From Luidia sarsii (lineage: Eukaryota; Echinodermata; Asteroidea; Paxillosida; Luidiidae), in assembly GCA_949987565.1 (NCBI GenBank), contig OX465110.1, forward strand, positions 12,164,363 to 12,228,362: DNA of 64,000 bases, given 5' to 3'. Positions 6,983 to 20,919 of this stretch are shown here, one piece after another. The notes under the pieces were generated by a model. That model was not told the DNA's origin and made no database searches. It was given only the letters and a program-made list of their open reading frames with translations. The translations under genes and the position numbers were made by a program. Numbering within the stretch: position 1 is the first letter of the stretch; every line of letters starts with the position of its first letter.

Positions 6983-9900
6983 ACGGAAGTATTTTAGTGT
7001 GCTGCACCCTTTACTCGCGACGAAATCCAAAAGCCCGCCGTCAACGGCCATGCCCCGTAATTTTAATCGGGTTCGCTAACATGTATCAGATGTCCGTGAC
7101 TGTTGCGTAACACAAGTGGCCTTGTGTGGAAGACGCTCGCCTGCCAACGTGTAGGTTCGTGGTTCGATCCCGGGGGTATTTTTAACTTCTTTTTTTCTCA
7201 GCACGATAGTGCGGTATAAGGTGTTTAAAAAACTCCCGCAAACACCAACGTCGCGTGTGGCGCATCTAGATGGGTCGCTGTGACGCTGGGACTGTCCTCG
7301 TAATCCAGGTTCGCGTCTTCGTACAGGGACACATGCGTTTGGTCGACTCGGCGGCCAAGGTCTAGGGGCCGCTGTGTTTCCTCCCTCACATGGCGCAGGG
7401 TCTACGGGCCTATATGGATGAGGACAGGGAAGGACGTGCGGTGGACCGGTACCGAGGCCTTAAGAGCTCTAATAGATCCGTGCACACGGGACGACCCTGG
7501 AGGTCCCGGGGATCTGAAAGCTTGGTCTGACACCGCATAACTTTTTTTCTCGCTACTTTGATTTTTTAAGTGTTTCGTGCTCGTTTTTTCTATTCATTTT
7601 TAGCTGTTTGGTCTTCCGAAACAGCTTTTGTTTTCGTTTTTTTTCTTCTATACATTTTGTTTTTTTCTCCCCTTTTTTTGTCCATCTGTTTCGGTCTTCC
7701 GAAACGGCTCTTGTCTTCGTTCTGTTTTGTTTTCTTATTCAAATTTTTTCTTAGTTGTTTCGGTCTTTCAAAAACAGCTCTTCTTTTCGTTTTTTGTAAA
7801 TACGCCTTTTCACTTTTTTTTTAACGTGTAAGATATCCGAAACTGTTGCGTAACACAAAGTGTCCTTGTGTGAAAGACGCTCGACTGCCAACGTGTAGGT
7901 TCGTGGTTCGATCCCGGGGGTATTTTTCACTTATTTTTTTTCTCAGCACGACTGTGCTGTATAAGGTGTTTAAAAAACTCCCGCAAACACCAACGTCGCA
8001 TGTGGCGCATCTCGATGGGTCGGTGTGATGCTGGGACTCTCCTCGTAATCCAGGTTCGCGTCTCCGTATAGACCCGTCTTCGATGACGTCACGGTTTTGT
8101 TCATCGGCCATCTTGGATTACACACATGAGCACGTCGTCACCGCCGTTACTAAGTCAGCTGTGCATACAAACAACTCCACATGCACGGCGGCAAGTTTTG
8201 AACTCGTCGTAGTTGTACTACTACTACTACTGCGTACACTATAGTATATACTAGTTGTGCCATGGAGGAATCTCTTTTTATTCCTCCGTGGTTGTATCAT
8301 GGATTGGAGGAACTTGTTTTGTTGAAAGATGATTAACTTTTGCGCTGTCCTTGGCTGTGGAAGCAGGGGTGATCGTGATAAGAAATATTTTGTATCGTTT
8401 ACCCGCTGTACTGACAAGAGAAGGTGACGCAACTCGTACACTTTCGCTAAAAAGATGGACGAAATGGTTGTCGCGGGTTAATTGTGTACGGATCTATTCC
8501 AGCAATAAAGCCGAGAATGTCGAGAGAACTGTAATAAGCCGACCGTGCAGCATTCGAATTCGCCATGACGACCAACGTAACGTTAAACGAACACAAACGT
8601 GCGAGCGAAAGCGTGTGTATTTACTCCAAGATGGCGGATCTCGATGTGTCTAGTAGCAACGTGACGTCAGTAAGAAGGGTCTATAGCGCTTGTTTTGTAG
8701 TAGATATCTGTGTTACTATACGCCTAAGCCTAAGATTGACAAGCTCAGTGCCAGTGAGTACTGCAGCAGTTGGCAGCGTTCAGGCAACCTAGTTAAAGGA
8801 TCACCGATAGAGGGCGCCCTGTACGCAAAATGACCCAAAAGGGTGCAGAACACTAAATAGAGCTCCCATTGAACACTGTACAAAAACACTCACTTTCAAA
8901 GTCAATTATCCCATGCCCAAAAGTCTCTCAGTTCTTGTAGCTATACTTAAAATTGTAGTTTGGACCTTCATCTCTCAGATTCTTTTCAATTTTAGTGCTC
9001 TTAGCCGATTAGATTGTTTGCTAATTACCCTCCGAAAAAACACCCCCAAAATGTGTAGCCGTCCAACCGAATTTCTGCAAGGATTTTGGGATGGACCCCT
9101 CCACTTCCACAGCCAAATAGGGCCACATTTAAAGCAAGATATGTCCAAATTACATACCAAATTGAAGAGTGAACCCCCAGGTTGTCTTAAGCTTCACTTG
9201 TTCTACAATGTATCAGTTAATTAGCCTCCAAAGACCCCTTATTAAAAAAAAAGTTGTGGGTACACACTTTATGATAATCAGCTCGGCGGAGCCATCTTGG
9301 ATGTATTTTGTGTGCTGCACCCTATAAGGGGGCTAAACTTTAAAGTTGGGTCACAAAATTGGGCTTAAAATGTGACAGAGATGGTACTGATGCAACATGT
9401 GAAAATAAAATTGAAAAAAAGTATTGCGTTTGTCCGCAATGATTGAAAATGTGATGGGTGGGGGCCCATGCCTTTGTGCACAGTCTGGCATGAAAAAAAA
9501 CCACTGCTTTAAAGAAGCCATAGGTATACACTTTTTTGACAACTGTATTGGGCTTATGAATAACTGAGAGTTCTGAACTTTGGTTAAGAAAGGAGAAGGG
9601 AATAGAAATCGTATTAATTTTTTCATCTTCATTATGTTGGAAATAATAACCAAGAGTCCAAATAATTATGAGGTCATTATATTTCATAAAAAAATTGTCA
9701 CTTTGAGTATAATTCACGTGACATGAATTGAAAGGTACCTGCTTGGAAAGAACTCGTTACTGTCACTTTATCAGCTGCCACGTAACATGGGTGTAAAGTT
9801 GTGGTTCTCCCCTTGCGGTTTAGAACACGATTTTTGTCAACCATTCAATTTGCTGCTTCCCTCAATCTATATGATATCCGAATTGGTACCGTTTGATCAA

Positions 9901-10169
9901 TGATCATCAGCTTCGGGTGGTCTTCAATAATCATGTGTCGTTGTAATGCGTCACTTGACATTAAAGCTGCATTATTTTAACTGGGAAGAGTTATCGTATT
10001 GTACATGTTGCTTCAGGTTGAAACTTTGCTTGAGTTTAGAATCGACAATATTTAAGGTAAAATTTAACTGACATGACATGATTTTCACTTAAACCTCACT
10101 AACATTTTCACTTGAACAATTTTGTACATTTATGCCATCGTACTGCGCCATGCATAATAATTATGGCTT
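6983..10169 (+). repeat. U3: L unit, 3187 bp, mosaic
   Basis: SINE-like copies 7076-7326 and 7821-8071; THAP-relic element 8067-8685; MITE left end at 8837; L segment 9510-10169. First unit with the shorter cctatatgg. Its THAP relic has the G form usual in S units while its right half is L, so it appears recombinant. Private changes include aaagcaagat near 9133, ggatgtatttt near 9300 and catttatgcc near 10128. Confidence 0.96.
8329..8476 (+). pseudogene. THAP relic, U3
   Basis: G form (Gly codon) at ATG+40, otherwise as U1. Confidence 0.7.
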
Positions 10170-12695
10170 ACGGAAGTATTTTAGTGTGCTGCACCCTTTA
10201 CTCGCGACGAAATCCAAAAGCCCGCCGTCAACGGCCATGCCCCGTAATTTTAATCGGGTTCGCTAACATGTATCAGATGTCCGTGACTGTTGCGTAACAC
10301 AAGTGGCCTTGTGTGGAAGACGCTCGCCTGCCAACGTGTAGGTTCGTGGTTCGATCCCGGGGGTATTTTTAACTTCTTTTTTTCTCAGCACGATAGTGCG
10401 GTATAAGGTGTTTAAAAAACTCCCGCAAACACCAACGTCGCGTGTGGCGCATCTAGATGGGTCGCTGTGACGCTGGGACTGTCCTCGTAATCCAGGTTCG
10501 CGTCTTCGTACAGGGACACATGCGTTTGGTCGACTCGGCGGCCAAGGTCTAGGGGCCGCTGTGTTTCCTCCCTCACATGGCGCAGGGTCTACGGGCCTAT
10601 ATGGATGAGGACAGGGAAGGACGTGCGGTGGACCGGTACCGAGGCCTTAAGAGCTCTAATAGATCCGTGCACACGGGACGACCCTGGAGGTCCCGGGGAT
10701 CTGAAAGCTTGGTCTGACACCGCATAACTTTTTTTCTCGCTACTTTGATTTTTTAAGTGTTTCGTGCTCGTTTTTTCTATTCATTTTTAGCTGTTTGGTC
10801 TTCCGAAACAGCTTTTGTTTTCGTTTTTTTTCTTCTATACATTTTGTTTTTTTCTCCCCTTTTTTTGTCCATCTGTTTCGGTCTTCCGAAACGGCTCTTG
10901 TCTTCGTTCTGTTTTGTTTTCTTATTCAAATTTTTTCTTAGTTGTTTCGGTCTTTCAAAAACAGCTCTTCTTTTCGTTTTTTGTAAATACGCCTTTTCAC
11001 TTTTTTTTTAACGTGTAAGATATCCGAAACTGTTGCGTAACACAAAGTGTCCTTGTGTGAAAGACGCTCGACTGCCAACGTGTAGGTTCGTGGTTCGATC
11101 CCGGGGGTATTTTTCACTTATTTTTTTTCTCAGCACGACTGTGCTGTATAAGGTGTTTAAAAAACTCCCGCAAACACCAACGTCGCATGTGGCGCATCTC
11201 GATGGGTCGGTGTGATGCTGGGACTCTCCTCGTAATCCAGGTTCGCGTCTCCGTATAGACCCGTCTTCGATGACGTCACGGTTTTGTTCATCGGCCATCT
11301 TGGATTACACACATGAGCACGTCGTCACCGCCGTTACTAAGTCAGCTGTGCATACAAACAACTCCACATGCACGGCGGCAAGTTTTGAACTCGTCGTAGT
11401 TGTACTACTACTACTACTGCGTACACTATAGTATATACTAGTTGTGCCATGGAGGAATCTCTTTTTATTCCTCCGTGGTTGTATCATGGATTGGAGGTAC
11501 TTGTTTTGTTGAAAGATGATTAACTTTTGCGCTGTCCTTGTCTGTGGAAGCAGGGGTGATCGTGATAAGAAATATTTTGTATCGTTTACCCGCTGTACTG
11601 ACAAGAGAAGGTGACGCAACTCGTACACTTTCGCTAAAAAGATGGACGAAATGGTTGTCGCGGGTTAATTGTGTACGGATCTATTCCAGCAATAAAGCCG
11701 AGAATGTCGAGAGAACTGTAATAAGCCGACCGTGCAGCATTCGAATTCGCCATGACGACCAACGTAACGTTAAACGAACACAAACGTGCGAGCGAAAGCG
11801 TGTGTATTTACTCCAAGATGGCGGATCTCGATGTGTCTAGTAGCAACGTGACGTCAGTAAGAAGGGTCTATAGCGCTTGTTTTGTAGTAGATATCTGTGT
11901 TACTATACGCCTAAGCCTAAGATTGACAAGCTCAGTGCCAGTGAGTACTGCAGCAGTTGGCAGCGTTCAGGCAACCTAGTTAAAGGATCACCGATAGAGG
12001 GCGCCCTGTACGCAAAATGACCCAAAAGGGTGCAGAACACTAAATAGAGCTCCCATTGAACACTGTACAAAAACACTCACTTTCAAAGTCAATTATCCCA
12101 TGCCCAAAAGTCTCTCAGTTCTTGTAGCTATACTTAAAATTGTAGTTTGGACCTTCATCTCTCAGATTCTTTTCAATTTTAGTGCTCTTAGCCGATTAGA
12201 TTGTTTGCTAATTACCCTCCGAAAAAAACACCCCCAAAATGTGTAGCCGTCCAACCGAATTTCTGCAAGGATTTTGGGATGGACCCCTCCACTTCCACAG
12301 CCAAATAGGGCCACATTTAAAGCCAGATATGTCCAAATTACATACCAAATTGAAGAGTGAACCCCCAGGTTGTCTTAAGCTTCACTTGTTCTACAATGTA
12401 TCAGTTAATTAGCCTCCAAAGACCCCTTATTAAAAACAAGTTCTGGGTACACACTTTATGATAATCAGCTCGGCGGAGCCATCTTGGATGGATTTTGTGC
12501 GCTGCACCCTATAAGGGGGCTAAACTTTAGAGTTGGGTCACAAAATTGGGCTTAAAATGTGGCAGAGATGGTACTGATGCAACATGTGAAAATAAAATTG
12601 AAAAAAAGTATTGCGTTTGTCCGCAATGATCGAAAATGTGATGGGTGGGGGCCCATGCCTTTGTGCACAGTCTGGCATGAAAAAAACCACTGCTT
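10170..12695 (+). repeat. U4: S unit, 2526 bp
   Basis: SINE-like copies 10263-10513 and 11008-11258; THAP-relic element 11254-11872; MITE-like element 12024-12725 (702 bp, into U5). It is the last unit with cgcgtgtgg in SINE copy 1; later units read cgcatgtgg. With U5 it carries ggaggtactt before the THAP start and ttgtctgtgg within it. Confidence 0.96.
11516..11663 (+). pseudogene. THAP relic, U4
   Basis: Shares with U5 a G-to-T change that turns the Gly before Cys10 to Val (gtctgt), plus the G form at ATG+40. Confidence 0.7.
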
Positions 12696-15214
12696 ACGGA
12701 AGTATTTTAGTGTGCTGCACCCTTTACTCGCGACGAAATCCAAAAGCCCGCCGTCAACGGCCATGCCCCGTAATTTTAATCGGGTTCGCTAACATGTATC
12801 AGATGTCCGTGACTGTTGCGTAACACAAGTGGCCTTGTGTGGAAGACGCTCGCCTGCCAACGTGTAGGTTCGTGGTTCGATCCCGGGGGTATTTTTAACT
12901 TCTTTTTTTCTCAGCACGATAGTGCGGTATAAGGTGTTTAAAAAACTCCCGCAAACACCAACGTCGCATGTGGCGCATCTAGATGGGTCGCTGTGACGCT
13001 GGGACTGTCCTCGTAATCCAGGTTCGCGTCTTCGTACAGGGACACATGCGTTTGGTCGACTCGGCGGCCAAGGTCTAGGGGCCGCTGTGTTTCCTCCCTC
13101 ACATGGCGCAGGGTCTACGGGCCTATATGGATGAGGACAGGGAAGGACGTGCGGTGGACCGGTACCTAATAGATCTAATAGATCCGTGCACACGGGACGA
13201 CCCTGGAGGTCCCGGGGATCTGAAAGCTTGGTCTGACACCGCATAACTTTTTTTCTCGCTACTTTGATTTTTTAAGTGTTTCGTGCTCGTTTTTTCTATT
13301 CATTTTTAGCTGTTTGGTCTTCCGAAACAGCTTTTGTTTTCGTTTTTTTTCTTCTATACATTTTGTTTTTTTCTCCCCTTTTTTTGTCCATCTGTTTCGG
13401 TCTTCCGAAACGGCTCTTGTCTTCGTTCTGTTTTGTTTTCTTATTCAAATTTTTTCTTAGTTGTTTCGGTCTTTCAAAAACAGCTCTTCTTTTCGTTTTT
13501 TGTAAATACGCCTTTTCACTTTTTTTTTAACGTGTAAGATATCCGAAACTGTTGCGTAACACAAAGTGTCCTTGTGTGAAAGACGCTCGACTGCCAACGT
13601 GTAGGTTCGTGGTTCGATCCCGGGGGTATTTTTCACTTATTTTTTTTCTCAGCACGACTGTGCTGTATAAGGTGTTTAAAAAACTCCCGCAAACACCAAC
13701 GTCGCATGTGGCGCATCTCGATGGGTCGGTGTGATGCTGGGACTCTCCTCGTAATCCAGGTTCGCGTCTCCGTATAGACCCGTCTTCGATGACGTCACGG
13801 TTTTGTTCATCGGCCATCTTGGATTACACACATGAGCACGTCGTCACCGCCGTTACTAAGTCAGCTGTGCATACAAACAACTCCACATGCACGGCGGCAA
13901 GTTTTGAACTCGTCGTAGTTGTACTACTACTACTACTGCGTACACTATAGTATATACTAGTTGTGCCATGGAGGAATCTCTTTTTATTCCTCCGTGGTTG
14001 TATCATGGATTGGAGGTACTTGTTTTGTTGAAAGATGATTAACATTTGCGCTGTCCTTGTCTGTGGAAGCAGGGGTGATCGTGATAAGAAATATTTTGTA
14101 TCGTTTACCCGCTGTACTGACAAGAGAAGGTGACGCAACTCGTACACTTTCGCTAAAAAGATGGACGAAATGGTTGTCGCGGGTTAATTGTGTACGGATC
14201 TATTCCAGCAATAAAGCCGAGAATGTCGAGAGAACTGTAATAAGCCGACCGTGCAGCATTCGAATTCGCCATGACGACCAACGTAACGTTAAACGAACAC
14301 AAACGTGCGAGCGAAAGCGTGTGTATTTACTCCAAGATGGCGGATCTCGATGTGTCTAGTAGCAACGTGACGTCAGTAAGAAGGGTCTATAGCGCTTGTT
14401 TTGTAGTAGATATCTGTGTTACTATACGCCTAAGCCTAAGATTGACAAGCTCAGTGCCAGTGAGTACTGCAGCAGTTGGCAGCGTTCAGGCAACCTAGTT
14501 AAAGGATCACCGATAGAGGGCGCCCTGTACGCAAAATGACCCAAAAGGGTGCAGAACACTAAATAGAGCTCCCATTGAACACTGTACAAAAACACTCACT
14601 TTCAAAGTCAATTATCCCATGCCCAAAAGTCTCTCAGTTCTTGTAGCTATACTTAAAATTGTAGTTTGGACCTTCATCTCTCAGATTCTTTTCAATTTTA
14701 GTGCTCTTAGCCGATTAGATTGTTTGCTAATTACCCTCCGAAAAAAACACCCCCAAAATGTGTAGCCGTCCAACCGAATTTCTGCAAGGATTTTGGGATG
14801 GACCCCTCCACTTCCACAGCCAAATAGGGCCACATTTAAAGCCAGATATGTCCAAATTACATACCAAATTGAAGAGTGAACCCCCAGGTTGTCTTAAGCT
14901 TCACTTGTTCTACAATGTATCAGTTAATTAGCCTCCAAAGACCCCTTATTAAAAACAAGTTCTGGGTACACACTTTATGATAATCAGCTCGGCGGAGCCA
15001 TCTTGGATGGATTTTGTGCGCTGCACCCTATAAGGGGGCTAAACTTTAGAGTTGGGTCACAAAATTGGGCTTAAAATGTGGCAGAGATGGTACTGATGCA
15101 ACATGTGAAAATAAAATTGAAAAAAAGTATTGCGTTTGTCCGCAATGATCGAAAATGTGATGGGTGGGGGCCCATGCCTTTGTGCACAGTCTGGCATGAA
15201 AAAAACCACTGCTT
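12696..15214 (+). repeat. U5: S unit, 2519 bp, with 7-bp replacement
   Basis: SINE-like copies 12789-13039 and 13527-13777; THAP-relic element 13773-14391; MITE left end at 14543. After ggtacc in the linker, gaggccttaagagct is replaced by taatagat, giving a direct duplication of taatagatc. The same allele is in U6 and U10 only. Confidence 0.96.
14035..14182 (+). pseudogene. THAP relic, U5
   Basis: As U4, with an additional private T-to-A change that makes Phe4 into Ile (aacatttgc). Confidence 0.7.
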
Positions 15215-18200
15215 ACGGAAGTATTTTAGTGTGCTGCACCCTTTACTCGCGACGAAATCCAAAAGCCCGCCGTCAACGGCCATGCCCCGTAATTTTAATC
15301 GGGTTCGCTAACATGTATCAGATGTCCGTGACTGTTGCGTAACACAAGTGGCCTTGTGTGGAAGACGCTCGCCTGCCAACGTGTAGGTTCGTGGTTCGAT
15401 CCCGGGGGTATTTTTAACTTCTTTTTTTCTCAGCACGATAGTGCGGTATAAGGTGTTTAAAAAACTCCCGCAAACACCAACGTCGCATGTGGCGCATCTA
15501 GATGGGTCGCTGTGACGCTGGGACTGTCCTCGTAATCCAGGTTCGCGTCTTCGTACAGGGACACATGCGTTTGGTCGACTCGGCGGCCAAGGTCTAGGGG
15601 CCGCTGTGTTTCCTCCCTCACATGGCGCAGGGTCTACGGGCCTATATGGATGAGGACAGGGAAGGACGTGCGGTGGACCGGTACCTAATAGATCTAATAG
15701 ATCCGTGCACACGGGACGACCCTGGAGGTCCCGGGGATCTGAAAGCTTGGTCTGACACCGCATAACTTTTTTTCTCGCTACTTTGATTTTTTAAGTGTTT
15801 CGTGCTCGTTTTTTCTATTCATTTTTAGCTGTTTGGTCTTCCGAAACAGCTTTTGTTTTCGTTTTTTTTCTTCTATACATTTTGTTTTTTTCTCCCCTTT
15901 TTTTGTCCATCTGTTTCGGTCTTCCGAAACGGCTCTTGTCTTCGTTCTGTTTTGTTTTCTTATTCAAATTTTTTCTTAGTTGTTTCGGTCTTTCAAAAAC
16001 AGCTCTTCTTTTCGTTTTTTGTAAATACGCCTTTTCACTTTTTTTTTAACGTGTAAGATATCCGAAACTGTTGCGTAACACAAAGTGTCCTTGTGTGAAA
16101 GACGCTCGACTGCCAACGTGTAGGTTCGTGGTTCGATCCCGGGGGTATTTTTCACTTATTTTTTTTCTCAGCACGACTGTGCTGTATAAGGTGTTTAAAA
16201 AACTCCCGCAAACACCAACGTCGCATGTGGCGCATCTCGATGGGTCGGTGTGATGCTGGGACTCTCCTCGTAATCCAGGTTCGCGTCTCCGTATAGACCC
16301 GTCTTCGATGACGTCACGGTTTTGTTCATCGGCCATCTTGGATTACACACATGAGCACGTCGTCACCGCCGTTACTAAGTCAGCTGTGCATACAAACAAC
16401 TCCACATGCACGGCGGCAAGTTTTGAACTCGTCGTAGTTGTACTACTACTACTACTGCGTACACTATAGTATATACTAGTTGTGCCATGGAGGAATCTCT
16501 TTTTATTCCTCCGTGGTTGTATCATGGATTGGAGGAACTTGTTTTGTTGAAAGATGATTAACTTTTGCGCTGTCCTTGGCTGTGGAAGCAGGGCTGATCG
16601 TGATAAGAAATATTTTGTATCGTTTACCCGCTGTACTGACAAGAGAAGGTGACGCAACTCGTACACTTTCGCTAAAAAGATGGACGAAATGGTTGTCGCG
16701 GGTTAATTGTGTACGGATCTATTCCAGCAATAAAGCCGAGAATGTCGAGAGAACTGTAATAAGCCGACCGTGCAGCATTCGAATTCGCCATGACGACCAA
16801 CGTAACGTTAAACGAACACAAACGTGCGAGCGAAAGCGTGTGTATTTACTCCAAGATGGCGGATCTCGATGTGTCTAGTAGCAACGTGACGTCAGTAAGA
16901 AGGGTCTATAGCGCTTGTTTTGTAGTAGATATCTGTGTTACTATACGCCTAAGCCTAAGATTGACAAGCTCAGTGCCAGTGAGTACTGCAGCAGTTGGCA
17001 GCGTTCAGGCAACCTAGTTAAAGGATCACCGATAGAGGGCGCCCTGTACGCAAAATGACCCAAAAGGGTGCAGAACACTAAATAGAGCTCCCATTGAACA
17101 CTGTACAAAAACACTCACTTTCAAAGTCAATTATCCCATGCCCAAAAGTCTCTCAGTTCTTGTAGCTATACTTAAAATTGTAGTTTGGACCTTCATCTCT
17201 CAGATTCTTTTCAATTTTAGTGCTCTTAGCCGATTAGATTGTTTGCTAATTACCCTCCGAAAAAACACCCCCAAAATGTGTAGCCGTCCAACCAAATTTC
17301 TGCAAGGATTTTGGGATGGACCCCTCCACTTCCACAGCCAAATAGGGCCACATTTAAAGCCAGATATGTCCAAATTACATACCAAATTGAAGAGTGAACC
17401 CCCAGGTTGTCTTAAGCTTCACTTGTTCTACAATGTATCAGTTAATTAGCCTCCAAAGACCCCTTATTAAAAAAAAAGTTGTGGGTACACACTTTATGAT
17501 AATCAGCTCGGCGGAGCCATCTTGGATGGATTTTGTGTGCTGCACCCTATAAGGGGGCTAAACTTTAAAGTTGGGTCACAAAATTGGGCTTAAAATGTGA
17601 CAGAGATGGTACTGATGCAACATGTGAAAATAAAATTGAAAAAAAGTATTGCGTTTGTCCGCAATGATTGAAAATGTGATGGGTGGGGGCCCATGCCTTT
17701 GTGCACAGTCTGGCATGAAAAAAAACCACTGCTTTAAAGAAGCCATAGGTATACACTTTTTTGACAACTGTATTGGGCTTATGAATAACTGAGAGTTCTG
17801 AACTTTGGTTAAGAAAGGAGAAGGGAATAGAAATCGTATTAATTTTTTCATCTTCATTATGTTGGAAATAATAACCAAGAGTCCAAATAATTATGAGGTC
17901 ATTATATTTCATTAAAAAATTGTCACTTTGAGTATAATTCACGTGACATGAATTGAAAGGTACCTGCTTGGAAAGAACTCGTTACTGTCACTTTATCAGC
18001 TGCCACGTAACATGGGTGTAAAGTTGTGGTTCCCCCCTTGCGGTTTAGAACACGATTTTTGTCAACCATTCAATTTGCTGCTTCCCTCAATCTATATGAT
18101 ATCCGAATTGGTACCGTTTGATCAATGATCATCAGCTTCGGGTGGTCTTCAATAATCATGTGTCGTTGTAATGCGTCACTTGACATTAAAGCTGCATTAT

Positions 18201-18394
18201 TTTAACTGGGAAGAGTTATCGTATTGTACATGTTGCTTCAGGTTGAAACTTTGCTTGAGTTTAGAATCGACAATATTAAAGGTAAAATTTAACTGACATG
18301 ACATGATTTTCACTTAAACCTCACTAACATTTTCACTTGAACAATTTTGTACATGCATGCCATCGTACTGCGCCATGCATAATAATTATGGCTT
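15215..18394 (+). repeat. U6: L unit, 3180 bp
   Basis: SINE-like copies 15308-15558 and 16046-16296; THAP-relic element 16292-16910; MITE left end at 17062; L segment 17735-18394. It has the taatagat linker allele. Its L segment is of the later subtype (attaaaaaa, ttcccccc, aatattaaagg) found in all L units from here on. A private ccaaatttctg change lies near 17293. Confidence 0.96.
16554..16701 (+). pseudogene. THAP relic, U6
   Basis: C (Ala) form at ATG+40, sequence as U1. Confidence 0.7.
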
Positions 18395-20919
18395 ACGGAA
18401 GTATTTTAGTGTGCTGCACCCTTTACTCGCGACGAAATCCAAAAGCCCGCCGTCAACGGCCATGCCCCGTAATTTTAATCGGGTTCGCTAACATGTATCA
18501 GATGTCCGTGACTGTTGCGTAACACAAGTGGCCTTGTGTGGAAGACGCTCGCCTGCCAACGTGTAGGTTCGTGGTTCGATCCCGGGGGTATTTTTAACTT
18601 CTTTTTTTCTCAGCACGATAGTGCGGTATAAGGTGTTTAAAAAACTCCCGCAAACACCAACGTCGCATGTGGCGCATCTAGATGGGTCGCTGTGACGCTG
18701 GGACTGTCCTCGTAATCCAGGTTCGCGTCTTCGTACAGGGACACATGCGTTTGGTCGACTCGGCGGCCAAGGTCTAGGGGCCGCTGTGTTTCCTCCCTCA
18801 CATGGCGCAGGGTCTACGGGCCTATATGGATGAGGACAGGGAAGGACGTGCGGTGGACCGGTACCGAGGCCTTAAGAGCTCTAATAGATCCGTGCACACG
18901 GGACGACCCTGGAGGTCCCGGGGATCTGAAAGCTTGGTCTGACACCGCATAACTTTTTTTCTCGCTACTTTGATTTTTTAAGTGTTTCGTGCTCGTTTTT
19001 TCTATTCATTTTTAGCTGTTTGGTCTTCCGAAACAGCTTTTGTTTTCGTTTTTTTTCTTCTATACATTTTGTTTTTTTCTCCCCTTTTTTTGTCCATCTG
19101 TTTCGGTCTTCCGAAACGGCTCTTGTCTTCGTTCTGTTTTGTTTTCTTATTCAAATTTTTTCTTAGTTGTTTCGGTCTTTCAAAAACAGCTCTTCTTTTC
19201 GTTTTTTGTAAATACGCCTTTTCACTTTTTTTTAACGTGTAAGATATCCGAAACTGTTGCGTAACACAAAGTGTCCTTGTGTGAAAGACGCTCGACTGCC
19301 AACGTGTAGGTTCGTGGTTCGATCCCGGGGGTATTTTTCACTTATTTTTTTTCTCAGCACGACTGTGCTGTATAAGGTGTTTAAAAAACTCCCGCAAACA
19401 CCAACGTCGCATGTGGCGCATCTCGATGGGTCGGTGTGATGCTGGGACTCTCCTCGTAATCCAGGTTCGCGTCTCCGTATAGACCCGTCTTCGATGACGT
19501 CACGGTTTTGTTCATCGGCCATCTTGGATTACACACATGAGCACGTCGTCACCGCCGTTACTAAGTCAGCTGTGCATACAAACAACTCCACATGCACGGC
19601 GGCAAGTTTTGAACTCGTCGTAGTTGTACTACTACTACTACTGCGTACACTATAGTATATACTAGTTGTGCCATGGAGGAATCTCTTTTTATTCCTCCGT
19701 GGTTGTATCATGGATTGGAGGAACTTGTTTTGTTGAAAGATGATTAACTTTTGCGCTGTCCTTGGCTGTGGAAGCAGGGGTGATCGTGATAAGAAATATT
19801 TTGTATCGTTTACCCGCTGTACTGACAAGAGAAGGTGACGCAACTCGTACACTTTCGCTAAAAAGATGGACGAAATGGTTGTCGCGGGTTAATTGTGTAC
19901 GGATCTATTCCAGCAATAAAGCCGAGAATGTCGAGAGAACTGTAATAAGCCGACCGTGCAGCATTCGAATTCGCCATGACGACCAACGTAACGTTAAACG
20001 AACACAAACGTGCGAGCGAAAGCGTGTGTATTTACTCCAAGATGGCGGATCTCGATGTGTCTAGTAGCAACGTGACGTCAGTAAGAAGGGTCTATAGCGC
20101 TTGTTTTGTAGTAGATATCTGTGTTACTATACGCCTAAGCCTAAGATTGACAAGCTCAGTGCCAGTGAGTACTGCAGCAGTTGGCAGCGTTCAGGCAACC
20201 TAGTTAAAGGATCACCGATAGAGGGCGCCCTGTACGCAAAATGACCCAAAAGGGTGCAGAACACTAAATAGAGCTCCCATTGAACACTGTACAAAAACAC
20301 TCACTTTCAAAGTCAATTATCCCATGCCCAAAAGTCTCTCAGTTCTTGTAGCTATACTTAAAATTGTAGTTTGGACCTTCATCTCTCAGATTCTTTTCAA
20401 TTTTAGTGCTCTTAGCCGATTAGATTGTTTGCTAATTACCCTCCGAAAAAAACACCCCCAAAATGTGTAGCCGTCCAACCGAATTTCTGCAAGGATTTTG
20501 GGATGGACCCCTCCACTTCCACAGCCAAATAGGGCCACATTTAAAGCCAGATATGTCCAAATTACATACCAAATTGAAGAGTGAACCCCCAGGTTGTCTT
20601 AAGCTTCACTTGTTCTACAATGTATCAGTTAATTAGCCTCCAAAGACCCCTTATTAAAAACAAGTTCTGGGTACACACTTTATGATAATCAGCTCGGCGG
20701 AGCCATCTTGGATGGATTTTGTGCGCTGCACCCTATAAGGGGGCTAAACTTTAGAGTTGGGTCACAAAATTGGGCTTAAAATGTGGCAGAGATGGTACTG
20801 ATGCAACATGTGAAAATAAAATTGAAAAAAAGTATTGCGTTTGTCCGCAATGATCGAAAATGTGATGGGTGGGGGCCCATGCCTTTGTGCACAGTCTGGC
20901 ATGAAAAAAACCACTGCTT
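18395..20919 (+). repeat. U7: S unit, 2525 bp
   Basis: SINE-like copies 18488-18738 and 19232-19482; THAP-relic element 19478-20096; MITE left end at 20248. It has the 8-T poly-T form and the gaggcc linker allele. Together with U6 it forms an L+S pair that recurs as U8+U9. Confidence 0.96.
19740..19887 (+). pseudogene. THAP relic, U7
   Basis: G (Gly) form at ATG+40. Confidence 0.7.

Noticed and set aside
12789..13244. 151-codon minus-strand frame, present in U5, U6 and U10
   Set aside because: It runs antisense through the SINE-like copy and linker, and includes a PGIEPRT-type string that is a typical translation of tRNA-like repeats. It exists only where the 7-bp linker change happens to keep the frame open.
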